A stretch of 17,163 nucleotides of DNA from Butyricicoccus_A sp945486175 (GTDB lineage Bacteria; Bacillota; Clostridia; Oscillospirales; Butyricicoccaceae). A program made the position numbers and the translations under genes. Below are positions 1 to 6,229 of the stretch, in pieces. Position 1 is the first letter of the stretch; each line of letters begins with the position of its first letter. Below the pieces are notes generated by a model that did no database searches, had not been told where the DNA came from, and was given only the letters and a program-made list of their open reading frames with translations. The stretch covers positions 1-17,163 of the forward strand of contig CALZUY010000043.1 in the NCBI GenBank assembly GCA_945829445.1, in the 5' to 3' direction.

Positions 1-218
1 TGACCGTCGCATGGGAAAACGGCTGCCGCACGGTGGCATTTCCATCCATCAGCACCGGCGTGTATCATTTTCCGCTGGAACAGGCGGCGCGCATTGCAGT
101 GCGCACGATTCTGGATTTTCTGGACGAGCATCCGGACATGGAGCGCGTGACGATGGTGTGCTTTGATGACCGCACACACTGGGCCTACGACACAGCATCG
201 CGGGAATTTCTGGATTGA
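1..218 (+). CDS. Macro-domain protein (ADP-ribose-binding/deacetylase type), C-terminal part
   Basis: The window opens inside this gene; the first complete codon is at position 3 and the TGA stop is at 216-218. About 71 residues remain. The segment AFPSISTGVYHFPLEQAA is the typical C-terminal macro-domain strand plus the ISTGVY loop that wraps the distal ribose/phosphate of ADP-ribose. It is followed by a helix and the strand ERVTMVCFDD. Family members bind ADP-ribose or hydrolyse O-acetyl-ADP-ribose and mono-ADP-ribosylated proteins in the cytoplasm. The N-terminal half, which carries the catalytic Asn/Asp region, lies outside the window, so the activity cannot be judged. A terminator follows directly, so this is the last gene of its transcript. 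Confidence 0.85.
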   Translation, partial: TVAWENGCRTVAFPSISTGVYHFPLEQAARIAVRTILDFLDEHPDMERVTMVCFDDRTHWAYDTASREFLD

Positions 219-226
219 ACAGCACG

Positions 227-254
227 AAAAACCGGCAGATTCTGCCGGTTTTTT
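227..254 (+). terminator. Rho-independent terminator of the macro-domain gene
   Basis: A stem ACCGGCA (231-237) pairs with TGCCGGT (243-249) around a 5-nt loop. It is flanked by an A-run on the left and a T-run at 249-254, so it could also stop transcription from the other side. It lies 9 nt after the stop codon. Confidence 0.85.
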
Positions 255-282
255 ACATATTTTCTCCTGATCTGGCGGCATC

Positions 283-311
283 TTGCCACACTGCATATAG
301 TTTGCTATAAT
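283..311 (+). promoter_or_regulatory. Sigma-A type promoter of the nitroreductase gene
   Basis: TTGCCA (283-288) is followed after 17 nt by a perfect TATAAT (306-311). The -10 is preceded by TGC (303-305), giving an extended -10. No operator-like palindrome is obvious, which suggests a strong, largely constitutive promoter. Translation starts about 25 nt downstream of the expected start point. Confidence 0.8.
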
Positions 312-343
312 GAAGCAAAGAATATAAATTGGAGGGATATCCT

Positions 344-895
344 ATGGGTTTTATGCAGGTATTGCAGGCGCGTGAGAGCTGCCGAGCCTATCAGGACAAG
401 CCGGTTTCGAGAGAGCAGCTGATGAAGATTGTCGAAGCAGGCCGTCTGTCCCCGAGCGGCTGCAATGCGCAGCCGTGGAAATTCATCGTCATTGATGAAC
501 CGGAAGCAAAGGCAAAGATGAGCGACGCACTGGTTGTCGAAGGCGGTGCAACCGGCTGCCCGTGGCGCGACAGCGTGCCGGCATTTATCGCACTGGTCGA
601 GCAGCCCGCGAAGGTCATGCCGGCAGTAAAGGAATACTACGGCGATACGCAGCGCTTTGCGCAGGGTGATATCGGCATGGCTGCCATGAACATGTGCTAT
701 GAAGCCATGGAGCTGGGCCTGTCGACCTGTGTGCTCGGCATGTGTGACCAGGCAAAGATGGAGCAGTATTTCGGCGTACCCGAAGGACATGAGGTGCGCA
801 TGGTTCTCGCTGTCGGCTACAGCGCGGAGGACAAGGAGCCGCGCGCAAAGGTGCGCAAGCCGATCGAAGAGGTTTGCAGCTTTAACAAGTGGTAA
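344..895 (+). CDS. Nitroreductase family protein (FMN-dependent NAD(P)H oxidoreductase)
   Basis: A 183-aa protein of the short nitroreductase family, which are cytoplasmic homodimeric FMN flavoproteins reducing nitroaromatics, quinones or similar acceptors with NAD(P)H. The N-terminal RESCRAYQDKPV stretch carries the Arg-Ser/Arg phosphate-binding pattern of the FMN site. LSPSGCNAQPWKFIV is the family's 'PS..N.QPW.F' motif, and GIAAMN-type helix residues (here DIGMAAMNMCYEAMELGLSTC) precede the glycine-rich LAVGY strand. The start at 344 is chosen because GGAGGG (331-336) lies 7 nt upstream; a TTG at 329 in the same frame would overlap that site. It is an isolated unit with its own promoter and terminator. 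The physiological substrate cannot be told from sequence. Confidence 0.9.
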   Translation: MGFMQVLQARESCRAYQDKPVSREQLMKIVEAGRLSPSGCNAQPWKFIVIDEPEAKAKMSDALVVEGGATGCPWRDSVPAFIALVEQPAKVMPAVKEYYGDTQRFAQGDIGMAAMNMCYEAMELGLSTCVLGMCDQAKMEQYFGVPEGHEVRMVLAVGYSAEDKEPRAKVRKPIEEVCSFNKW

Positions 896-916
896 TAAAT
901 TTCATCTGAAAAAGTG

Positions 917-954
917 AAATGCCGAAGCCCGGTTTGGGGCTTCGGCATTTTTTT
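917..954. terminator. Strong terminator after nitroreductase, probably shared by the convergent gene
   Basis: A 14-bp perfect stem, AAATGCCGAAGCCC (917-930) with its complement at 937-950, has a 6-nt loop and ends in a T-run to 954 on the plus strand. On the minus strand the hairpin is followed by a weaker T-rich tract, so it can also end the leftward MMPL operon, whose last stop codon is at 978. No other terminator is visible for that operon. Confidence 0.88.
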
Positions 955-977
955 ATGCGGAAAGATGAATCAAAGGA

Positions 978-2963
978 TTATTTTTCGTACAGGCCGAACA
1001 GGTTGAGCACCTTATCCCAGAAGGTCATTGTGGGTTCCGGCTCTTCCTCGGTTTCTTCCTCATCAGCGGGTGCAATGGCATCCGTCTTGATGACGAACTG
1101 GACTGCATCGACATCGGTGTTTTTGCTGGAAACGAAGGAGACTGTGTCGCCGTCACCGCCCTGAATGGAGGAGAGCATTTCATCGATTTTGTCCTCAACT
1201 TCCTTGTCCATGCCGTCGGTCTGGTCACGCAGCTCCGTGGTGCCGTCTGCGAGCTGGGATGCACCGCCGCACAGGGAAGCTACGCCGCTGTAAAGCGATT
1301 TGGTGCCGCTGTACAGGTCATTCGAGCCGGTTCGCAGCTGGCTGCTGCCGACTGCGAGGTCTGCAACGCCGTCGACAATCTCACTGTAGCCGGCAACCAG
1401 CTGGGAAACACCGGCAGTATATGCCTGAATGCCGTTATCCAGCTTTTCATACTGTCTGGTGACCTCATTGACTGCCTTGGTCAGCGTGGTGAGATTATCT
1501 GCGATGACAACCAGCTGTTCGTTCAGCTGGCGGATGGTCGCATCAAATTCGGTATAGTTCTTTTCCAGCTCTGCAAGTGCCTGGTACAGCTCGCCAGCCT
1601 TGTCAGACAGTGCATTGAAGTATGCTTCCGTGCCTGCGAGTGCGGCAGAATTTGCCAGCAACAGGGACTGTGTGGATTGAAGCTGTCCAATCTGGCTGCG
1701 GATGACAGCTGCCTGTCCTGCATATTCCTCCGAACCGTCCAGCGTAGCGGCAACCGACTGGAGCGAGGCGATGACACCGCCCAGGCTGGCAGCTGCCTGT
1801 GCGTCCTTGGCGCTCAGACCGCTGATATTGATGCCCTTGCTCGCCATGGCATTCGCATAGCCCTCATAGCTGATGGCAGACTGGAGCGCTTTTGCGCCTT
1901 CGGTGATCTCAGAAATAGCGGACTTGATCTGACCGGATGCCGCAGTCAGTTCGCCAACCTTGTCGGCAGAAACCGCGCTGTCAGACAGCGAGGAATTGAT
2001 CGTTTCCAGTGCTTTTTTCATCTGAGAGGAGCCGGAGGAGAGCGTACCGGACTGTGCATCCAGCTGTTTCATGCCAGCCTGTGCGGTGCGGATGCCGGAT
2101 TGCAGCTTTTTGACACCGTTGTCCAGCTCTGCTGCGCCGCTGCTCAGGTCAGCTGCGCCGTCTTTGAGTGAGCCGCTGCCGTCCTTGAGCTCGACAGCAC
2201 CGTCATTCAGCTCAATGGCACCGGTGTTCAGATCGACAATGCCATCGATGAGGTCGCCGATCTGGTCGAGCATCTCCTGGTCATCAATCTCGACATCCAG
2301 ATTCATTCGGATGCCGTTGATGGAAACAGCGTCCATTTCAAAGTCCTCGACTTTGGCTGTGATTTCCGTGTCAATTCCCTTGCCGGGCAGGATGGTATAG
2401 GACAGCTGCTTGTCGCTGCCGACGTCTGCCAGGGTCGCGTCCTCCGCCTTGATGCGGGAGCATTTTTTGGTATCCAGCGTAAACGTTGCCTGAAGCGCAT
2501 AATCGTCGTAAAAATCGCCTTCATATGACTTGTTTTCTGTAATTTTCAGGTGGATGCGCAGCGAACCGCTTTTTCCGACCAGCTCGTCGGGATTGTATTC
2601 CTTGCCGTCCAGATAGTAACGGATGGAGATGTTCCACGGAATGGTTGTATCCTTCAGCGTGCCCTGATAGTAGACGCGGTCCGAATCGGACGAGAAGGTG
2701 ATTTTATCGCCGTTCTGGGAGATTTTATCCTCCGTTGTCAGCATCTTGACATCGGAATAATCGCCGTAGTCGACAACCTTGCCGCCGTCAAAGATGTTGA
2801 CGACATAGACGCCGGAGACCTTGCCGCCCGCGTCGGTCATGACATAGACGACCTCATTCTTGCCGGTTTTTTCTGTATCCGCGGCAAATGCCGGAAGTGC
2901 TGCCGATGCCGTCAGTGCGGCGCACATCGTCAGGGAAACAGCTCTTTTATACGATGATTTCAT
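978..2963 (-). CDS. Secreted Leu-x-x-Gly heptad-repeat protein (YhgE/Pip-like coiled coil), MMPL partner
   Basis: A 661-aa protein with an N-terminal signal peptide: basic MKSSYKR, a hydrophobic core, and a likely cut after AFA at residue 27. Residues about 35-230 are a beta-rich ectodomain. Two blocks at about 234-300 and 505-585 carry repeating heptads of the x-x-x-Leu-x-x-Gly type (for example ELNDGAVELKDGSGSLKDG), the pattern known from YhgE/Pip and some MMPL-linked proteins. Between them lies a long helical region, probably coiled coil. The C-terminus is acidic (EEETEEEPEPT) and then amphipathic (FWDKVLNLFGLYEK), with no clear membrane span, unlike full YhgE. AAAGGAG lies 10 nt before the ATG, and the MMPL gene ends 20 nt upstream, so it is co-transcribed. 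I infer an extracellular or periplasm-like accessory to the transporter; substrate unknown. Confidence 0.8.
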   Translation of the reverse strand: MKSSYKRAVSLTMCAALTASAALPAFAADTEKTGKNEVVYVMTDAGGKVSGVYVVNIFDGGKVVDYGDYSDVKMLTTEDKISQNGDKITFSSDSDRVYYQGTLKDTTIPWNISIRYYLDGKEYNPDELVGKSGSLRIHLKITENKSYEGDFYDDYALQATFTLDTKKCSRIKAEDATLADVGSDKQLSYTILPGKGIDTEITAKVEDFEMDAVSINGIRMNLDVEIDDQEMLDQIGDLIDGIVDLNTGAIELNDGAVELKDGSGSLKDGAADLSSGAAELDNGVKKLQSGIRTAQAGMKQLDAQSGTLSSGSSQMKKALETINSSLSDSAVSADKVGELTAASGQIKSAISEITEGAKALQSAISYEGYANAMASKGINISGLSAKDAQAAASLGGVIASLQSVAATLDGSEEYAGQAAVIRSQIGQLQSTQSLLLANSAALAGTEAYFNALSDKAGELYQALAELEKNYTEFDATIRQLNEQLVVIADNLTTLTKAVNEVTRQYEKLDNGIQAYTAGVSQLVAGYSEIVDGVADLAVGSSQLRTGSNDLYSGTKSLYSGVASLCGGASQLADGTTELRDQTDGMDKEVEDKIDEMLSSIQGGDGDTVSFVSSKNTDVDAVQFVIKTDAIAPADEEETEEEPEPTMTFWDKVLNLFGLYEK

Positions 2964-2983
2964 TGGAAAATGACTCCTTTCAT

Positions 2984-5071
2984 TCAGTTGGTTGCGGGTT
3001 CATCCGGCTGCTCCTGCCGCCGGTACAGTTTGCTTCTTTTGTTCTTTCGATCAATCACGCCGTCAAACAGATACAGCAGGCCCGGCAGGACGAACAGAAC
3101 GCTGAAGATGGAACACAGGGAACCACGTCCGAGCAGGATGCCCAGCTGGGACAGCAGGCCGTGTGTCGAGATGAAGCCGAGCAGGAAGCCGACGATGACC
3201 AGCGTGATGCCGGAGGTGAGAATGGATACCGTGACTGCTGAAATGGTTTCAACAATCGAGGTTTTCTTATCATATTTTCGGCGGCATTCCTGATAGCGGT
3301 CGGTCAGCAGGATGGCATAGTCGACAGTAGCGCCGAGCTGAATCGAGCTGATGATCAGATATGCAATGTAGAACAGCGGGAAGCCCAGGAAATACGGGAT
3401 TGCGAGGTTGACCCAGATTGCGGTCTCAATACAGATGACCAGGATCACCGGAAGGATGACCGAGCCCATCGTCAGCGCCAGCACGAGGAAGACCGCGGCA
3501 ATCGCGACGAGATTTACCTTGTTCATATCCTGCGTGACTGTGTTCATCAGGTCATAGGTGCTGACACCCTCGCCCGCCAGATAGTAGCTGTCAGGATAAT
3601 AGGAATTTGTAATTTCACGGATTTTTTCAACCAGTTCGAACGTTTCCGCGCCCTCATAATCCGCATCGATCGTGAGCACCATGCGGCTGTAACGCTCGGA
3701 GACCAGCTGGGACAGCGTGTCTTCATCCAGATATTCCGTCGGGATTTCCGCACCTGCCGCATCGACATAGGAGATGATGCTGGATACCTGCGGCAATTCC
3801 TTCAGTTCATTGGACAGCTTTACCTGCGTTGCAGTGCTGTCCTTCGGGACAAGTACAACATAGGTGTCCTGCCTGCCAAAGGTATCTTCCATTTCCTGTG
3901 TATCGGCGCCAAGCTGCGTTTCCGATCCGAAGATATGGGAAGAACCATAGTAAAAGTCGTTGTGGCTCGAGGCAAGGTTTGCCGGTACAACAATCAGAAC
4001 GAATGCACACACGAGCGGCAGCATGACGCGGTAGACAAAGCGGCCAAAGCCGTGGAAATCCGGCATGAACGAGCGGTGCTCGGTTTTGTCAATCCAGCGG
4101 TAAACCGAGAGGATCAGCGCAGGAGAGAAGGTGAATACCGTAATCAGGCTGATGGCAATGCCTTTTGCGAGTGCGAGACCCAGATCCGGACCGATGCGGA
4201 ATTGCATCAGGCACAGGGCAAGGAAGCCGATGACTGTGGTCGCGCCGCTGGACAGGATGGACGTTGTGGATTTGCACAGCGCATCGACCATGGCTTCTTC
4301 CACATTTTCCGCCTTTTCGCGGCATTCCGTGAAGCGGTGCAGCAGGAAGACTGAGTAGTCCAGCGAGACAGCGAGCTGTAAGATGCTGCCCGCAGCGTTG
4401 GTGACAAATGAAATTTCGCCGAAAACCAGGTTGGAACCGGAGTTGATGATGATCGCGACGCCGAGACCGACCAGAACAACAAAAGGCTCCATCCAGGAGG
4501 TTGTGGTCAGCAGCAGGATGAGCAGAACAAGCAGGACAGCGAAGACAGCGATTTTGGAAATTTCACTGACCGTACTGGTCGTGGCGACTGCGGTGGAAAC
4601 CGCTGTGCCGCTCATGGCGTTGTCATCGCCGATCAGTTCGCGGATATCATCGACAGCATCGACACGTTTGTGTTCTTCGATGGTGACGGTGAACAGCGCC
4701 GTGTTGTCCTTGTAATATGCCTCCACGGTGTCCGTGTCCAGCGTTTCCAGCGGCTGTGCGACGTCTGCGGCATCATCCAGCCACATGACATCGGTCACGC
4801 CGTCAACCTCTGACAGCTTTTGCTTGTACTCCAGCGCCTCCGGAATGGAGACATCGTGGATCATAACGCGCGCGTTTGGAATACCGCCGGAAAATTCCTC
4901 TTCCATCACATCCAGTGATACGGTGGAAGCGGTATCCTCCGGAAGATAGTCATTCATGTCATAGTTGACGGAGACCATCCGCTGGCACAGTCCACAGATT
5001 ACAGCCAGCACGGCGAACAGGGTAAGAACAGTTTTTCTATGGCGCACGATGGCAGTATAAAAGCGCCGCAT
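2984..5071 (-). CDS. MMPL/RND-superfamily membrane transporter
   Basis: A 695-aa integral membrane protein with the duplicated RND layout. TM1 is at about 13-30, an outer loop domain at 31-170, and a membrane block at about 173-325. A second half-start TM lies at about 350-366, then a second outer domain at 370-515 and a membrane block at 521-670. Each block holds the conserved Asp-Tyr of the proton-relay helix: VSLDYSVFLLHRF (D238-Y239) and GATVDYAILLTDRYQE (D584-Y585). Length and layout match the smaller Gram-positive MMPL proteins, which export lipids or other hydrophobic compounds using the proton gradient. AAGGAG lies 6 nt before the ATG. It is the middle gene of a three-gene leftward operon next to a divergent TetR gene, which supports a regulated efflux or envelope-lipid role. 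The substrate is not predictable. Confidence 0.9.
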   Translation of the reverse strand: MRRFYTAIVRHRKTVLTLFAVLAVICGLCQRMVSVNYDMNDYLPEDTASTVSLDVMEEEFSGGIPNARVMIHDVSIPEALEYKQKLSEVDGVTDVMWLDDAADVAQPLETLDTDTVEAYYKDNTALFTVTIEEHKRVDAVDDIRELIGDDNAMSGTAVSTAVATTSTVSEISKIAVFAVLLVLLILLLTTTSWMEPFVVLVGLGVAIIINSGSNLVFGEISFVTNAAGSILQLAVSLDYSVFLLHRFTECREKAENVEEAMVDALCKSTTSILSSGATTVIGFLALCLMQFRIGPDLGLALAKGIAISLITVFTFSPALILSVYRWIDKTEHRSFMPDFHGFGRFVYRVMLPLVCAFVLIVVPANLASSHNDFYYGSSHIFGSETQLGADTQEMEDTFGRQDTYVVLVPKDSTATQVKLSNELKELPQVSSIISYVDAAGAEIPTEYLDEDTLSQLVSERYSRMVLTIDADYEGAETFELVEKIREITNSYYPDSYYLAGEGVSTYDLMNTVTQDMNKVNLVAIAAVFLVLALTMGSVILPVILVICIETAIWVNLAIPYFLGFPLFYIAYLIISSIQLGATVDYAILLTDRYQECRRKYDKKTSIVETISAVTVSILTSGITLVIVGFLLGFISTHGLLSQLGILLGRGSLCSIFSVLFVLPGLLYLFDGVIDRKNKRSKLYRRQEQPDEPATN

Positions 5072-5088
5072 AGTATTCTCCTTTCATT

Positions 5089-5385
5089 TCAGGGGATTGA
5101 TGTGCCTTGCAGCGGCATGGTATTCCGTTCCCCGTGTATGGTCAGTTCGATGGACGAAGCATCAAAGCGTCCGTCTGCGGTGTACGGAATGGTGCGTACA
5201 AGTGTCTGTATTTTCCCGGCCAGTGTACACGAGCCGTCCGGCAAAAGCCTGCCGCTGACTATGTTGCTGGAGCCGAGAATACGGAGTGTCCCACGGATGC
5301 GCGTTCCACGCGTGGACAACAGGAGATGTCCGTCCCGTGGCCCGAGCGGCGTTTTCATCGTCACGCGGTATTGGTATTGCGGCAT
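5089..5385 (-). CDS. Small conserved-looking protein of unknown function, first gene of the MMPL operon
   Basis: I do not recognise this 98-aa protein with certainty. It is judged real because AAGGGG sits 8 nt before its ATG, it starts about 30 nt after a good promoter, and it stops 17 nt before the MMPL start, leaving exactly room for the next ribosome binding site. The sequence is rich in alternating beta-prone stretches (YQYRVTMKTPLG, DGHLLLSTRGTRIRGTL, IVSGRLLPDGSCTLAGKI, SIELTIHGERNTMPLQGT) with Gly/Asp turns. It contains one Cys and no signal peptide or membrane segment. This suggests a compact cytoplasmic beta-barrel or sandwich domain. A ligand-sensing or accessory role for the transporter is only a guess from its position. 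Confidence 0.7.
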   Translation of the reverse strand: MPQYQYRVTMKTPLGPRDGHLLLSTRGTRIRGTLRILGSSNIVSGRLLPDGSCTLAGKIQTLVRTIPYTADGRFDASSIELTIHGERNTMPLQGTSIP

Positions 5386-5418
5386 ATCGGGTTCCCCTTT
5401 CTTTTTTTGACGGCTCTA

Positions 5419-5447
5419 ATTGTAACGTTCACACCGGTGTGCCGCAA
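5419..5447 (-). promoter_or_regulatory. Promoter of the small protein-MMPL-heptad protein operon
   Basis: On the minus strand TTGCGG (5447-5442) and TACAAT (5424-5419) are separated by exactly 17 nt. The expected transcript begins about 27 nt before the ATG at 5385. A perfect palindrome fills most of the spacer, a position where a bound repressor would block RNA polymerase. Confidence 0.65.
5430..5441. promoter_or_regulatory. Palindromic operator candidate in the operon promoter spacer
   Basis: CACACCGGTGTG is a perfect 12-bp palindrome lying between the -35 and -10 boxes of the leftward promoter. A related interrupted palindrome, CACCAGGTG, lies at 5460-5468, about 28 bp away centre to centre. 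The neighbouring TetR-family protein is the obvious candidate ligand, but this is inferred from position only. Confidence 0.6.
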
Positions 5448-5541
5448 CGGACAATCACCCACCAGGTGTGGTAAAATCGGACAAATGGGGTAATATTGAC
5501 GGTCAAAATCATTTGCCGGACAGTTGAAACTTTTTCGGACA
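5448..5541 (+). repeat. Four direct copies of CGGACA in the tetR/MMPL promoter region
   Basis: CGGACA occurs at 5448-5453, 5478-5483, 5517-5522 and 5536-5541, all on the plus strand; the first two extend to CGGACAA. Spacings are 30, 39 and 19 bp. Such clustering within 94 bp is unlikely to be random and may mark regulator contacts, though irregular spacing leaves the role open. Confidence 0.5.
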
Positions 5542-5546
5542 ACTGT
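5520..5546. promoter_or_regulatory. Inverted repeat over the tetR promoter
   Basis: ACAGTTG (5520-5526) and CAACTGT (5540-5546) form a perfect 7-bp inverted repeat with a 13-bp gap. It covers the -35 region and runs to the first base of the -10 box. Size and place fit an autoregulatory TetR operator. Confidence 0.5.
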
Positions 5547-5551
5547 ATAAT
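5524..5551 (+). promoter_or_regulatory. Promoter of the tetR gene
   Basis: TTGAAA (5524-5529) is followed after 16 nt by TATAAT (5546-5551). The start codon is 43 nt after the -10. A second possible upstream start is TGTGGTAAAAT at 5467-5477, an extended -10-like element without a good -35. Confidence 0.65.
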
Positions 5552-5593
5552 AAACGGTGAGAAACAAATGGTACGAAAATGGGAGGTATCACA

Positions 5594-6178
5594 ATGAAAC
5601 ACGATGCGACAACACTGCGTACCAAAAAAGCACTTGCCGAATCGCTCAAGAATCTGATGCAGAGCAAGCCGTTTTCCAAAATTACGGTCAGCGAAATCAC
5701 ACGCGACTGCGGCGTCAACCGCAAGACGTTTTACTATCATTTTGAGGATGTATACGATTTGCTCAAGTGGATGCTGGAGCAGGAAGCCATCGAGGTATTT
5801 AAGCAGTTCGATCTGCTGGTTGATTACCGCGACGCACTTGCCTTTGTCATGGATTACGTGGATCAGAACAAGCATATCCTGAACTGTGCCGTCGATTCGG
5901 TCGGCCGGACAGAGCTCAAGCGCTTTTTCTATCAGGATTTTATCGGCATCGCACATATGATGGTGGACGGCGCAGAACGCGAAGGCGGTACACATACTTC
6001 TGAGGACTTCCGGCAGTTCCTGTGCGAGCTGTTTACAGAAGCACTGGCAGGAGTCCTGATTGAATCGTTCCGCCCGGGGCAGAAATGGGATCGGGACAAG
6101 GCGCTGAATTATATTACCACCATCCTGCGCTCCTCTATCCTGGCCGCGCTCCGCGAGGCGGAAAAGCAGGGATTATAA
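5594..6178 (+). CDS. TetR/AcrR-family transcriptional regulator
   Basis: A 194-aa regulator. Residues about 5-60 form the TetR DNA-binding domain: LRTKKALAESLKNLMQSKPFSKITVSEITRD, followed by the recognition helix in CGVNRKTFYYHFEDVYDLL, with the hallmark FYYHF. The remainder is helical and forms the ligand-binding and dimerisation half, resembling the DhaS-like subgroup. The start at 5594 is preferred over an in-frame ATG at 5579 because GGGAGG (5581-5586) lies 7 nt before it. It is divergent from the 98-aa/MMPL operon with shared regulatory DNA, so it most likely represses that operon and itself, with an unknown hydrophobic inducer. The upstream inverted repeats support local action. Confidence 0.92.
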   Translation: MKHDATTLRTKKALAESLKNLMQSKPFSKITVSEITRDCGVNRKTFYYHFEDVYDLLKWMLEQEAIEVFKQFDLLVDYRDALAFVMDYVDQNKHILNCAVDSVGRTELKRFFYQDFIGIAHMMVDGAEREGGTHTSEDFRQFLCELFTEALAGVLIESFRPGQKWDRDKALNYITTILRSSILAALREAEKQGL

Positions 6179-6212
6179 AAACGTGCGCTTCCCTGCGGAA
6201 ACGCACGCTTTT
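6177..6212. terminator. Bidirectional terminator between convergent tetR and amidase lipoprotein genes
   Basis: CGTGCG (6182-6187) pairs with CGCACG (6202-6207), and inside it TTCC pairs with GGAA around CTGC. On the minus strand it is followed by five T residues (6181-6177), on the plus strand by CTTTT. It overlaps the end of the tetR stop codon and lies 18 nt beyond the stop of the leftward gene. Confidence 0.75.
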
Positions 6213-6229
6213 GGCTTGCGGGGGCTTGT

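Noticed and set aside
1259..2400. Plus-strand frames and apparent DNA repeats opposite the heptad protein
   Set aside because: The repetition comes from Leu-x-x-Gly heptad codons. The units are diverged and not a CRISPR or satellite array.
5039..5493. Plus-strand frames of 123 and 128 codons
   Set aside because: They overlap the 98-aa gene and the divergent promoter region. They lack ribosome binding sites, while the minus-strand gene has site, promoter and spacing.
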